Assembly: GCA_046758865.1 (NCBI GenBank) | Contig: JBHIBD010000003.1 | Coordinates: 1 to 64,000, forward strand | DNA from: JBHIBD01 sp046758865 | GTDB lineage: Bacteria; Planctomycetota; Brocadiia; Brocadiales; Bathyanammoxibiaceae | Direction of reading: 5' to 3' | DNA length: 64,000 nucleotides | Part shown: positions 7,712 to 17,807 of the stretch, one piece after another | Layout: each line of letters begins with the position of its first letter | How positions within the stretch are numbered: position 1 is the stretch's first letter | Translations under genes and position numbers: made by a program | Notes under the pieces: model-generated | The model's input: only the letters and a program-made list of their open reading frames with translations | Database searches by the model: none | Told to the model about the DNA's origin: nothing

Positions 7712-9898
7712 CTATTTAAACTTAAACCCCTTCTCAGTAAAAAGTCTCACGCAGGCATCCACCGCATTAGCATCATAAAGGACGCCCCTATTTTTTGAGA
7801 TTTCCTCAAGGGCCTTGTCTATGCCGAGGGCCGGGCGGTAGGGTCGGTGAGAGGACATTGCCTCAACAACGTCCGCTACCCCCAGGATTCTTGCCTCCAG
7901 GATAATATCTTCACCTGATAGACCTGCAGGATATCCAGAACCGTCCATTCTCTCCTGATGTTGAAGCACGATTTTGGCAACCGGCCATGGGAATTCTACC
8001 TCCTTCAATATGTCATAACCGGCCTGAGGGTGAGTTTTAATCATATTGTGTTCAGTCTTGGTTAGGCGACCTGGCTTACTGAGAATCTCAGCGGGTACAG
8101 CTATCTTGCCGATATCGTGGATAACACCAGCCATACGGATTCCATCAATCTGCTCCCTCGAAAGGCCCATCTCCCTGGCTATGGTACGGGCAAGATCGGC
8201 CACGCGCCGCTGATGGCTGGCCGTGTAGGGGTCCCTCGTCTCGACTGTCGATGCCAGGGCCTGAATAGTCCCCCCCAGGGACCGCCGCAACTTCTCAGTG
8301 CTCTGCTTAAGTTCTTCCTCTGCTTGCTTTCTAACACTAATGTCAGTATAGTGTTCGACGCGCCCCCCTTCGTATAAACCAGCGGTTATGGGTTGACTCC
8401 AATGGTTTAGCCACCGTTCTTCACGTCCATCGCCAGGAAGTACATGACAGACAAAATTCTCCACGTAGGTATTATTGTCATAAGTCTTAAAGATGACTTC
8501 CTTAAACTTCTCTCCTTCCTCAAAAATATGATGTATCTTGTCCTTTATAAGTTGTCTCTTATCTTTACCAATTACGTCATCTCGTTTTAGACCAAAATAA
8601 GATTCTAGTGCCTTATTTACCCACACCACGCGGAAATCCTTATCGAGGATAAAGACACCCACCTTTGAGCTATCCAGTACATCATCGGTTAAGGTACGGT
8701 AGCGTCCCTCGCTCTCTCGCAGTGCCTCCTCTGCCCGCTTGCGCTCGGCGATTTCCTTTACAAGCTCTTCGGTACGCACTAATTTACGGGTTTTCTCCAC
8801 AATCTCCTCAGCCATAATATTAAAGCTGCTGGCCAGGGAGCCTATCTCGTCCCTGCGGGCGAGCTGAACTCTACATTCTAAGTCTCCGTCTGAAAATCTC
8901 TTCATTGCGTCCGTCAATCTTTTGATGGGCCTTGACATTGAAATAGCAAAGATAATTCCCACACTGGTGACTGCAGCAACACCAATAAGCCCCATAATCA
9001 ATGCAGCAGTGCCAAGGGTTTTTAATGGTGCAAAGGCCTCTAACTTATCTATCTCTACCAAGAGCGTCCAGTCATATTTGGGCATATACATAGAGGCGCC
9101 GACTACGGGTATGCCCCTGTAGTTACGATAAATGCCGGTCATTTCTTCACCCTGGGCGCTCCTGCGAACAGGCTCCGTGTCCACCACCTGCCTCAGGGGA
9201 GTACCCTCTATGAACCTCGACTCAGTGAGCATTATCCCGTCCCTATCAACCAGATAGACCTCTCCGGTCTCTCCCAACCCGGTCCACTCGTATGTGACAT
9301 CGCTCAGGGCCTCCAGCTTGAGAACATTAACCAGGACACCTATTCGTTCATGAAACCCTTTAGAGGTAAGAGGGGTAAAGATAGAGAAGCAATCTGTTCC
9401 CGCTTGAGGGTAATGGAAGGGACGTTTGAGACGGATAGCCCCCCTGCCTTGCTGAATGTACTTGAAGTCCTCGTCACTGGATATATCGATCCCTATTACC
9501 TCCTCATTACTAGAGGAGACAATCTCCCCCTTGGGGTTTATGACGGATATCTCCACGAGATTCTTATCTACCAGGAGCTTCTTATTTACCCGGAGATGCC
9601 TGTTGAGTTCCCGGACGGTCAGGTCAGCGTCGGGGCCCTGTAGGTTTATCCTCTCAAGGCTGTCCCTTATAAATCCATCGGAGCTGAAGGCCATTGCCTG
9701 ATTCTTCTCTGCTGCTAGAAAAGACAGGACGTGAAGCTCTCTTGACTCTGCAACTGCTCTCAGCTTCTCCATCGTCTGGCGCTTTATGGTACTCCTGGCA
9801 TGGAAGTAGCCTATCGTTGTGATTGCGGCAATGGGTATGAGCGAGATGCAGAGTCCAAATATAAGTAATCTGCCCCTAATTGACCGGACTGCATTCAT
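7712..9898 (-). CDS. membrane sensor with Cache, HAMP, PAS and HD-GYP domains
   Basis: A 728-residue signalling protein. In order: a membrane helix near residues 10-30, an extracytoplasmic double-Cache-like sensor domain to about 280, a second helix near 290-320, a HAMP linker, a PAS domain (about 400-530) and a C-terminal HD-GYP domain. The HD-GYP signatures are GVIHDIGKIAVP and ERMDGSGYPAGL. HD-GYP proteins hydrolyse cyclic di-GMP, so an external ligand probably tunes its level. I prefer the ATG at 9898 over 9940: the sequence then starts right before the first helix and has a weak GGGA site. It appears to stand alone, with a 313-base gap upstream. Confidence 0.88.
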   Translation of the reverse strand: MNAVRSIRGRLLIFGLCISLIPIAAITTIGYFHARSTIKRQTMEKLRAVAESRELHVLSFLAAEKNQAMAFSSDGFIRDSLERINLQGPDADLTVRELNRHLRVNKKLLVDKNLVEISVINPKGEIVSSSNEEVIGIDISSDEDFKYIQQGRGAIRLKRPFHYPQAGTDCFSIFTPLTSKGFHERIGVLVNVLKLEALSDVTYEWTGLGETGEVYLVDRDGIMLTESRFIEGTPLRQVVDTEPVRRSAQGEEMTGIYRNYRGIPVVGASMYMPKYDWTLLVEIDKLEAFAPLKTLGTAALIMGLIGVAAVTSVGIIFAISMSRPIKRLTDAMKRFSDGDLECRVQLARRDEIGSLASSFNIMAEEIVEKTRKLVRTEELVKEIAERKRAEEALRESEGRYRTLTDDVLDSSKVGVFILDKDFRVVWVNKALESYFGLKRDDVIGKDKRQLIKDKIHHIFEEGEKFKEVIFKTYDNNTYVENFVCHVLPGDGREERWLNHWSQPITAGLYEGGRVEHYTDISVRKQAEEELKQSTEKLRRSLGGTIQALASTVETRDPYTASHQRRVADLARTIAREMGLSREQIDGIRMAGVIHDIGKIAVPAEILSKPGRLTKTEHNMIKTHPQAGYDILKEVEFPWPVAKIVLQHQERMDGSGYPAGLSGEDIILEARILGVADVVEAMSSHRPYRPALGIDKALEEISKNRGVLYDANAVDACVRLFTEKGFKFK

Positions 9899-10211
9899 CC
9901 CTAATCCCTTATGCAGGAAAGGTAAATGTAAGCATTCCAAAACGTTGCAACCGGGTACATTGCTGACTCATCCACGCGTCACAAGTGCGGACTTTTAGGT
10001 ACCGGCTACAATGAATGAGTGAACTTTATGCTAAGCTGGCAGCTCACAAAAAACATACCACAATAATACGAAATGGCAAGTTTATTTGTCTATTTGGAGG
10101 GGAATTTTACAACATTGTGTTCAATATCTACATTGAGGATTACATTGCAAACGACGTTTGGGAGCTTCGCAGAAATTAAATCTTTATGTTGCGTGGTCTG
10201 CGCAAAACGGA
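9899..10211. other. intergenic stretch, nothing recognised
   Basis: A 313-base gap between two minus-strand genes. I see no coding pattern, RNA gene or strong promoter. It should hold the promoter of the HD-GYP gene and the end of the ferredoxin transcript. Confidence 0.5.
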
Positions 10212-11090
10212 TTACCGGGAAGGTTCTACCCGTGAGAGAATCTCTTTCTCCCAAAGGAATTTATAGACAAATACCTGGGGCACCAGGAAAAAGACAATGA
10301 GAGAATACCATAAAACCCTGCCAATCCAGTGAGGCTCTGCCTGGGGCGTGAACCCGGGACTTCTCACCATCCTTAGTGCATCGTCCCGACACTGCTCCCG
10401 ACACAGACTGCATCCCATACAGAGGTCTTCCTTGAGGCCGGGAGGGGTTCCCCCTGTAAGGGCCCTCACCGGACATGCATCCACACAGCTTCCACAACCG
10501 GTGCAGTTCTCTGCATCAAATTCCGGGCGGTACGGGCCGCTTATCACGGCCTCCTCTAGCCCGATGTCATACCTTAGAATCATGGGCACGCAGCAGCAAC
10601 GGCAACACAGACATATCGAATACGAATTAGGTGCGACACAGTGTTCTAGCTGTGCCACAAGGCCCTTTGAAAAACCACCGCGGATAACCTCCTCCGCCTC
10701 CTCTCTGGAAATCCTCCGCGCCCCGGGCCTGCCCGCCATTACCTCGGCAGCAGTGTTTATCTTCATGCACGTCATGCGTGGTGCATCGCAGCGATGGTGA
10801 AGCTCTCTGCACGGACACGGGCTCACAACTATTGACCTTGCCCGCGCCACCACCCCAAGCACTGCCTCCATGGGCAAGGGCATCCCACCATGGACCTTCA
10901 GTGCATACTCCGCCATCAAGGGCCTTGCAAGCCAGCGGCCTATGAGGGGCACTCGCAGTGCTGACCTGGCACTGTCAACATAAAAGCTGAGGACGACATA
11001 GTAGTTAGAGAAAAGGAGACCCAGCAACGACTTCCTTGTTCGGCTACCGGAGTCAAAGAGCTGGACCACATCGGGCATAGTCTTCTGCAT
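10212..11090 (-). CDS. membrane-anchored cysteine-rich 2x[4Fe-4S] ferredoxin
   Basis: A 292-residue protein with two bacterial ferredoxin motifs: C196, C199, C202, C206 (CTGCGSCVDACP) and C224, C227, C230, C234 (CMGCSLCREQC). A single membrane helix lies at about 257-277. The first 190 residues carry eleven more cysteines (for example PCPC near 91-94 and CLCCRCCC at 160-167), enough for one or two further metal sites. The start at 11090 has GAGG five bases before it; an upstream TTG has none. It lies 74 bases after a geranylgeranyl-reductase-family gene and in the same direction as the complex I operon. I infer an electron donor to that reductase. The N-terminal Cys-rich half is not recognised. 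Confidence 0.75.
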   Translation of the reverse strand: MQKTMPDVVQLFDSGSRTRKSLLGLLFSNYYVVLSFYVDSARSALRVPLIGRWLARPLMAEYALKVHGGMPLPMEAVLGVVARARSIVVSPCPCRELHHRCDAPRMTCMKINTAAEVMAGRPGARRISREEAEEVIRGGFSKGLVAQLEHCVAPNSYSICLCCRCCCVPMILRYDIGLEEAVISGPYRPEFDAENCTGCGSCVDACPVRALTGGTPPGLKEDLCMGCSLCREQCRDDALRMVRSPGFTPQAEPHWIGRVLWYSLIVFFLVPQVFVYKFLWEKEILSRVEPSR

Positions 11091-11164
11091 CTGTCCCTCA
11101 CACATAAGCGCACTCAGCAAGACCCAAAGCAAAAAAGCAATCTAGCATATTATATGTTAAAGCG

Positions 11165-12424
11165 TCAATATCTAGACGCCCTCTCTTCTAACGGCGTGGA
11201 CTTATATGTGGCGGAGTCCTTGAACCTGCTAATCTGCCTTGCCTCGTACCAGGAGGTAAACCTCTCCAGATATCTTAGTATTGGCCTGGGTGGTCTGGTT
11301 CTAACCCTCCTTAGCCCCTCGAGGGTTCTGTCTCCCCGCATCACTTCACAGAAGGCGTACCACAGTCGGTCGTTCTTGCGATACAGGTTGTGGATGTAAC
11401 TGGAGAAGGTATTGAAGAAACTCCGCATCTTGCCTGCGACAATTATCTCCTGCATGAGGTTTGTATCTATCTCCTTTTCGTAGTCCAGAAGGCTGCCGTT
11501 GCCTCTAACAAGGTATTTTTTGACATGATGTGCAGCAACCTGCCCACTCATCAGGGCATAATACAGCCCCTCACCTGTAAATGGGTCTGTAAGCCCAGCA
11601 GCATCCCCGACCAATACCCCCCAGGCTGAGGCAATAGGTTCTCCCAACCTCCTGGTAGGTATCGGATGTACACGGATACGTTCGTCTCTTATCTTCAGAC
11701 CCTCTTTTTCCAGAAACGCCCGAAGGTATGCCCTCAATGTCCTGACCAATTCCCTGGGAACCATGGCACCGACAGTTAGGGTGGCCTCTTTGGGAAATAT
11801 CCACGCATACCCACCCGGCACAGTGCCCCAGTCAATTATAAAAAGGTCCCCTGGGATATGCTTGGTGCTACTATCTTTCTCCAGCTCGCAGATTACTCCC
11901 AACTGGACCTGAGCAATGCCTCCGGGGTTTATGGCCCTTCTCACTATGCTACCAGCCCCATCTGCCCCCACAACCACACGAGCACCAAAGACACCTCGTT
12001 CAGTAAAGACCTTAGTCTGCTTCACATGGTTAGGGGCATGCTCAAGCGAGAGCGCCCTTTCTCCCAGTAACAGGGTCGCACCACTCTCCTGGGCATATCT
12101 GAGCAAGAGGTTGTCAAACCTCGCACGATTCACGGTGTATGAGATGGGCAAGCTGTACCTCCTGGTAAACCTGCTTTTCAGCCGCCGCTGGAAGACCATA
12201 CCGTAAATTTCCCGCTCCACCACCTCTTTGACACCAAACGGTAACATACGTACGGCCTTCAACTGGAGTCCGCCCCCGCATACTTTGGGCCTGGAGGGCT
12301 TGGACGTACTCTTACCCTCTAATATGGCAACATTTATCCCACACTTGGCAAGCGTATAGGCGGTCATAGAGCCTGCGGGTCCACCACCTATTACTATACA
12401 ATCGAAGGTCCTTAGTGGGGGCAT
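11165..12424 (-). CDS. geranylgeranyl reductase-family FAD oxidoreductase
   Basis: A 419-residue flavoprotein. It has the N-terminal FAD motif IVIGGGPAGSMTAYTLAK, the PKVCGGGL segment, the family signature YAWIFPK and the distal FAD motif GDAAGLTDPFTGEGLYYAL. Family members hydrogenate prenyl chains, for example in chlorophyll, archaeal lipids and menaquinones. It lies 18 bases after nuoN and is followed by a membrane ferredoxin gene, so it is likely cotranscribed with complex I. I infer that it saturates the isoprenoid tail of the respiratory quinone or another membrane prenyl lipid. Other flavin hydroxylases share the fold, so the substrate is open. Confidence 0.82.
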   Translation of the reverse strand: MPPLRTFDCIVIGGGPAGSMTAYTLAKCGINVAILEGKSTSKPSRPKVCGGGLQLKAVRMLPFGVKEVVEREIYGMVFQRRLKSRFTRRYSLPISYTVNRARFDNLLLRYAQESGATLLLGERALSLEHAPNHVKQTKVFTERGVFGARVVVGADGAGSIVRRAINPGGIAQVQLGVICELEKDSSTKHIPGDLFIIDWGTVPGGYAWIFPKEATLTVGAMVPRELVRTLRAYLRAFLEKEGLKIRDERIRVHPIPTRRLGEPIASAWGVLVGDAAGLTDPFTGEGLYYALMSGQVAAHHVKKYLVRGNGSLLDYEKEIDTNLMQEIIVAGKMRSFFNTFSSYIHNLYRKNDRLWYAFCEVMRGDRTLEGLRRVRTRPPRPILRYLERFTSWYEARQISRFKDSATYKSTPLEERASRY

Positions 12425-12442
12425 ATTCTATGTGGAAGGGAA

Positions 12443-13897
12443 CTACATAACGGGGGATGCTATTGCCGCAACGGCCTCTTTAATGATCCCTAACAGGGGA
12501 GAGGGATAAATACCCAGGACCAGGATGGTAACACCCAGTACGGCCAGAACCAACCTCCCTGCTATGGGATGAGATACCACCACCTCACCCCTCCCTACAG
12601 GCATTGCGTACATCCTCAGCAGCAGTCCCAGGTAATAATACAAGGAAATAGCTGAATTCAACACACCTATCACGGCCAGGCCTATAAACCCCGAGTTTAC
12701 CGCCGCACTAAATAGATAGAACTTCCCAATAAACCCTGCTGTAAGTGGAATCCCCGCCAGGGAAAGGAGGCACACAGATAGAGCCGCAGATTGTACGGGA
12801 TAGGTGTAGGCCAGGGCCGTGTAATCCTGTATGCTGAGTCTCTCTTCAGGACCCCTTGAGAGATAAACCACACAACCGAATGCGGTAAGCCCCATAATGG
12901 CGTACACCGCCATGTAAAGGAGGGCAGCCTCCATTGCCCTTGTGTTAAGTGCGACTATGGCAACAAGCATGTAGCCCACGTGGGCAATACTGGAGTAGGC
13001 GAGCATCCTCTTGACGTTATCTTGAAGCAGGGCGGACACGTTGCCTACAATCATACTTAACACCGAAATCCACCAGAGTGCTGACACCCAATCGACGTGC
13101 GGCACAGAGAATGGGTTTGCGAAAAGCCTCAACAAAAGGGCAAAGACAGCGACCTTGCTCCCCGCTGACAGGAATCCGCTAATGGGCGTGGGAGCCCCTT
13201 CGTAGACATCAGGCGCCCACATATGGAAAGGAACCATTGCCACCTTGAACCCCAGCCCCACCAGCATCATGGCTATGCCTATCTGTATGTGGAGTAGCGG
13301 TGCCCCCTCAGAGAGTTTCTGCTCTATCTTCAAGAAATCCATTGTCCCTGTTGCACCAAAGACCAGAGCTATGCCAAAAAGTAGGAAGGCACTGGCAAAG
13401 GCTCCTGTGAGCATGTACTTGATGGCGGCCTCGTTGGACACCCACCTCGTCTTCTGGGAGGCAACCAAGACATACGAGGACACCGACAAAAGCTCTATAC
13501 CCAGGAACATCAGGAGTAGGTCCTTGCTTGACACGAGCAGCATCATCCCCAATGTGGCCAGAAGGATTAGCGGGTAGTACTTACCGCCATCAACACCTGT
13601 AATGTCCACATAGCCCAGGGACATCAACATTGTCACAATCGCCACAAGAATAAAAATAGTATTAAAGAACACCGTATAGCCATTAACAGCCACCATGGAT
13701 TCTTCATAGGGAACAACCACCCCCCATTGGGAATATGCTGCAAAAAGGGCGAGGACCAGCCCCAGGAGAGTCAATATAAATACTTGCCACGTATTGCGAT
13801 AGAACGCATCCACCAACAGCCCCACCATCGCAAAAATGGCCACGATGAGCTGTGGCAGTATGGTGCCCAGATTAACGACCGGAAAGGCTATCTCCAT
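12443..13897 (-). CDS. nuoN: NADH-quinone oxidoreductase subunit N
   Basis: A 484-residue antiporter-like membrane subunit of complex I with about 14 hydrophobic helices. HMWAPDVYEGAPTP near residue 225 is the family's conserved loop, and YSSIAHVGYML marks a later helix. It is one of the three proton-pumping channels in the membrane arm. It is the last nuo gene and lies 2 bases after nuoM. Length is normal for the family. Confidence 0.95.
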   Translation of the reverse strand: MEIAFPVVNLGTILPQLIVAIFAMVGLLVDAFYRNTWQVFILTLLGLVLALFAAYSQWGVVVPYEESMVAVNGYTVFFNTIFILVAIVTMLMSLGYVDITGVDGGKYYPLILLATLGMMLLVSSKDLLLMFLGIELLSVSSYVLVASQKTRWVSNEAAIKYMLTGAFASAFLLFGIALVFGATGTMDFLKIEQKLSEGAPLLHIQIGIAMMLVGLGFKVAMVPFHMWAPDVYEGAPTPISGFLSAGSKVAVFALLLRLFANPFSVPHVDWVSALWWISVLSMIVGNVSALLQDNVKRMLAYSSIAHVGYMLVAIVALNTRAMEAALLYMAVYAIMGLTAFGCVVYLSRGPEERLSIQDYTALAYTYPVQSAALSVCLLSLAGIPLTAGFIGKFYLFSAAVNSGFIGLAVIGVLNSAISLYYYLGLLLRMYAMPVGRGEVVVSHPIAGRLVLAVLGVTILVLGIYPSPLLGIIKEAVAAIASPVM

Positions 13898-13899
13898 GG

Positions 13900-15462
13900 T
13901 TACTTAAATTCACCTCTCTCAATTTCAACTAGACGGATATTATTCTTTGCCCCCTGGTCGTCTCTCTGTACCACTTCCTTCTTTACCTGTTCTATGAGTT
14001 TGACCGCCGAGGGCTCAATCCTGTCCAGCAATATCTTCGGATACACACCAATAATAATCACAAAAATCGCAGGGATGGTGAGCGTAACAGTCTCCACTAA
14101 AGAAAGGTCCTGCCAGGGCCTGGCACGTTCAGGCGCCTGCTCGAACATCACCCTCCAAAACATCCACAGCAGATAGACCGCAGTAAGTACCATTACAAAT
14201 GCGGCCAACGCACCATAAAGTACACTAACCTTGAAGGCGCCAACAAATATCAAAAACTCACCGACAAAGTTGCTCAGTCCGGGTAGACCCACAGAGGCGA
14301 TGGTAAAGAACATAAAGAACCCTGCCAGCAGCGGCATGTCCTTCCACACGCCACCCAGTTGGGATATCTCCTTGGTCCCGCTCCTCTTGTGAATCATACC
14401 CACCACCATGAAGAGTCCCCCACTGCATAGGGCGATTGAGACCATCAACAGCACCGCACCATCTATACCCTGGACGTTAAAGACAAATATCCCAAGGATA
14501 ATCAGCCCAACGTGGCTCACACTGGCATAAGCGATAAGCCTCTTCAAATCATCCTGCGCCGTTGCCAGCATAGCGCCGTAGAGATTGGCAATGAGGGCCA
14601 GTGCCACCACAACGGGCGCATAACTCGTAGAGAACTCAGGGAACAACGGCAACAGGAACCGCAAAAACGCATAGGCGCCAGTCTTTATAAGTAGCCCTGT
14701 AATATCCACAGCCCCCGCAATTGGCGCCTCGGCATGGGCATCAGGAAGCCAGGTATGGAAGGGAAACAGTGGCGACTTTACGGAAAACGCCACAAAAAAC
14801 GCCAGCGCCATGGGCAGTAAGGCGTGTGGTGGGATAGACGTCCCGTAGAGTTTTATTATATCAAAGGTGTACTCACCCGACTGGGCATGATGGACGAAGT
14901 ACAGGGCAAGTATGGCCACCAGCATAAGGAGGCTGGCACCCATGGTGTAGATTATAAACTTCAGTGTGGCGTAGCGCCTGTTTATGCCCCCCCATATGCC
15001 CACAAGAAAGTACATTGGGATCAGCATGACCTCCCAGAAGACATAAAATAGCAGGAGGTCCAGAGCAAGAAATATCCCGACAAGACCTGCCTCTAAAAGG
15101 AGCAAGAAGCCGTAAAAGATGTCCTGCCGCCTTCCCCCCTGGTCCCACGAGCTAAGCATGGCCATGGGAACCATAAATGTGGTTATCAGCACCATAAAGA
15201 GACTTATCCCATCCACACCCAGGTGGTAACCTGCGCCCAGCTCAGGTATCCAGGACGCTCTCTCCACAAACTGCATCTCAGAGGATGTCGGGTCAAACGA
15301 CCTGAAAAGGGCCACAGATAGCAGTAAATTTACCACACCCACCAAAAGAGCCAGGGCCTTGGGCAGGAAATCATTCCGCCAAGGTATAAAGAATATGGCT
15401 GCTGCTCCCAACACAGGGAGAAATATTAATGTCGAGAGAATAGAACAGCCAAATACATCCAT
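13900..15462 (-). CDS. nuoM: NADH-quinone oxidoreductase subunit M
   Basis: A 520-residue polytopic membrane protein with the conserved FHTWLPDAHAEAPIAGAV loop and YASVSHVGLIILG helix of the NuoM antiporter-like subunits. It forms the second proton channel of the complex I membrane arm. The C-terminal 30 residues are charged and cytoplasmic-looking. It sits between nuoL (12 bases) and nuoN (2 bases), so the three large channel subunits are made together. Confidence 0.95.
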   Translation of the reverse strand: MDVFGCSILSTLIFLPVLGAAAIFFIPWRNDFLPKALALLVGVVNLLLSVALFRSFDPTSSEMQFVERASWIPELGAGYHLGVDGISLFMVLITTFMVPMAMLSSWDQGGRRQDIFYGFLLLLEAGLVGIFLALDLLLFYVFWEVMLIPMYFLVGIWGGINRRYATLKFIIYTMGASLLMLVAILALYFVHHAQSGEYTFDIIKLYGTSIPPHALLPMALAFFVAFSVKSPLFPFHTWLPDAHAEAPIAGAVDITGLLIKTGAYAFLRFLLPLFPEFSTSYAPVVVALALIANLYGAMLATAQDDLKRLIAYASVSHVGLIILGIFVFNVQGIDGAVLLMVSIALCSGGLFMVVGMIHKRSGTKEISQLGGVWKDMPLLAGFFMFFTIASVGLPGLSNFVGEFLIFVGAFKVSVLYGALAAFVMVLTAVYLLWMFWRVMFEQAPERARPWQDLSLVETVTLTIPAIFVIIIGVYPKILLDRIEPSAVKLIEQVKKEVVQRDDQGAKNNIRLVEIERGEFK

Positions 15463-15474
15463 AGCTATACCAAC

Positions 15475-17457
15475 CTAGATAAAAAGGATTATTACTATTG
15501 CACCCAACACCATAACCGTCGCATACCAGCGCACGAACCCTAGCTGTAAACTCGGTACAATACTGCCACCACCCAGGAACGAACCCGCAACCCCCCTGAC
15601 GGCATTATCTATCACAGAGTCATCCACTGCCATCCAGAAGAAGCTGGAGAGCCTCATATACGGGTCTATAAAAACCGCCTTATAGACCCTGTCGAAGTAC
15701 CAGGCATTTGTGAGGAGACTGTAGCCCCGACTAAGCCTCTCACTCAGCATAGTCGGCATCTCTCTGCCACCAGGTGCTACATAAAAAAAGTAGGCCAGAC
15801 CAACACCTCCGAAGGCCATCAGGGCCGAGACCAACATGAGAAGCATCTCCGGTGCCTCAGCACTACCTTCCACCGCTCCACCCTCAACAGCTTCGGTTCC
15901 ACCCTCCACTGCTTCAGCCGTACCCTCCCCCAAAGATTCAAGCGTGCTGTGCGTCTCAGCACCGCCAAAGACCGGCGAAAGGAAGTTGCTTATATGGTCG
16001 CCACCACCAAGCACATGCGGAACACCCATGTACCCACCCGCAGTCGCCAGTGCGGCAAGCAGCACAAGGGGTATGACCATCACTTTCCCAGGATGGTGGA
16101 GGTGTACGTCCCATCTCTTTTCACCGAAAAAGGCCACAAATATTATCCTGAATGTATAGAAGCCCGTCATACTCGCCGTAACGACAATAAGGGCCCACAT
16201 CAAAAACCCACCGTTAACAAAGGTGGCATGGAGGATAGCGTCCTTGCTGAAGAACCCCGCAAGGCCCGGTATCCCAGACATGGCCAATGCACCGATGGTA
16301 AATGTGAAGAAGGTGGCAGGTATATACTGCTTGAGCGCACCCATCTTCCTTATATCCATCTCATCATGTAGGGCATGTATAACGGCGCCAGAACCCAAAA
16401 ACAGGAGGGCCTTAGAAAAGGAATGGGTAAGTAAGTGAAATATGCCTGCTGCAGGGGCACCCATCCCCAAGGCCAGGAACATGTGCCCGAGCTGGCTCAC
16501 GGTGGAGTAGGCCAATATCCTCTTTATATCCGTATGCACCAGTGCCACCGTGGCAGAGATGAAGGCCGTCAGGAGGCCAATTATCCCAACCACCTGCAAG
16601 GAGAAGGGTGATAACTCAAAAATAGGGTAGCACCTGGCCACCAGATATACGCCTGCCGTTACCATGGTAGCGGCGTGTATGAGTGCACTGACCGGTGTAG
16701 GTGCTTCCATGGCATCGGGTAGCCATGTATGTAGTGGCACCTGAGCAGATTTCCCCACCGCCCCTGCGAAGATAAGGAGTGCTATCCACGTGGCCATGCT
16801 CGTGTCAATAACCTCTGCCGGATTCTCAAAGACGCTGTGGAAGTGTATGGTGCCAAACTGCACAAAGACCAGCATTATCCCCAGGGCAAAGAAGAAGTCA
16901 CCAAAACGAGTAACCACAAATGCCTTTAGTCCTGCCTCTGCCGCGGTACGCCTCTCATACCAGAAGCTTATCAGGAAATACGAACAGAGACCAACACCCT
17001 CCCAGCCTATGTACAGAACCAAGAAATTACCCGCCAGCACCAGGGTCAGCATGAAGAACACAAAGAGGTTCAGATAGAAGAAGTAGCGGGCAAAGCTCTC
17101 GTCCCTCTCCATGTAGCCAACGGAGTAGACGTGGATGAGGAAGCTCACCCCAGAGACCATGGTAATCATGGCCATAGAAAGCGGGTCTAACAGAAGGTCT
17201 ATGGGCGCCAGGAAACTACCCGAGACTATCCACTGAAATACACAGAACTCTATCTGCCTCTCTTCTGGCGGTAGGCCAAGGAAGGCCCTGAAAATCAACA
17301 CTGATAGTAAAAATGCTAGTCCAATGCTGGCACAGCCCACTATGCTAACTGCAAAATTGCCTACCCTGGGACCTAAGAGGCAGTTGAAACCCGCCCCAAG
17401 GAGAGGTATGGCAGGCACAAGCCACAGGAGGTTAAAGACCGCGTTGCCCTCTACCAC
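15475..17457 (-). CDS. nuoL: NADH-quinone oxidoreductase subunit L
   Basis: A 660-residue distal membrane subunit. The conserved HTWLPDAMEAPTPVSALIH loop and YSTVSQLGHMFLALG are clear. The long C-terminus should include the lateral helix that runs along the membrane arm. A Glu/Gly/Ala-rich insertion with a short repeat (EAVEGG repeated near residue 520) lies before the last helices and is probably a flexible loop. The start overlaps the end of nuoK by seven bases, a sign of translational coupling. Confidence 0.95.
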   Translation of the reverse strand: MVEGNAVFNLLWLVPAIPLLGAGFNCLLGPRVGNFAVSIVGCASIGLAFLLSVLIFRAFLGLPPEERQIEFCVFQWIVSGSFLAPIDLLLDPLSMAMITMVSGVSFLIHVYSVGYMERDESFARYFFYLNLFVFFMLTLVLAGNFLVLYIGWEGVGLCSYFLISFWYERRTAAEAGLKAFVVTRFGDFFFALGIMLVFVQFGTIHFHSVFENPAEVIDTSMATWIALLIFAGAVGKSAQVPLHTWLPDAMEAPTPVSALIHAATMVTAGVYLVARCYPIFELSPFSLQVVGIIGLLTAFISATVALVHTDIKRILAYSTVSQLGHMFLALGMGAPAAGIFHLLTHSFSKALLFLGSGAVIHALHDEMDIRKMGALKQYIPATFFTFTIGALAMSGIPGLAGFFSKDAILHATFVNGGFLMWALIVVTASMTGFYTFRIIFVAFFGEKRWDVHLHHPGKVMVIPLVLLAALATAGGYMGVPHVLGGGDHISNFLSPVFGGAETHSTLESLGEGTAEAVEGGTEAVEGGAVEGSAEAPEMLLMLVSALMAFGGVGLAYFFYVAPGGREMPTMLSERLSRGYSLLTNAWYFDRVYKAVFIDPYMRLSSFFWMAVDDSVIDNAVRGVAGSFLGGGSIVPSLQLGFVRWYATVMVLGAIVIILFI

Positions 17458-17789
17458 TTAAGCACCTCCATCTCGTCCGCATCTAGGGTGGCCCTGTTTC
17501 TGTACACGAGCAGTATAATAGAAAGGCCTACTGCTATCTCCACCGCAGCTACAACCATCGCAAAGAGCACAAAGACCTGCCCCTCAAGAGAGCCTAGTTG
17601 CCTGCAAAAGGCAACGAAGGTAACGCCTGCACCATTTATCATGAGCTCTATGCACATAAGGAGCACTATGACGTTGCTCCTCACCAGAAAACCCAACACA
17701 CCTATACTAAATAAAATTGCACCCAGTACTAGATAATGGGACGGCGTAACTGCTACAAGAATTTGCGTAATATTCTCAGCCGGTGACAA
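17451..17789 (-). CDS. nuoK: NADH-quinone oxidoreductase subunit K
   Basis: A 112-residue subunit with three membrane helices, the usual size. The conserved MCIELMINGAGVTFVAF segment carries the membrane Glu needed for proton transfer, and a second Glu lies in VVAAVEIAVGLSIILL. It follows nuoJ by 18 bases and overlaps nuoL by seven. Confidence 0.94.
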   Translation of the reverse strand: MSPAENITQILVAVTPSHYLVLGAILFSIGVLGFLVRSNVIVLLMCIELMINGAGVTFVAFCRQLGSLEGQVFVLFAMVVAAVEIAVGLSIILLVYRNRATLDADEMEVLKW

Positions 17790-17807
17790 CTATTCACTCC
17801 TTTAAAT

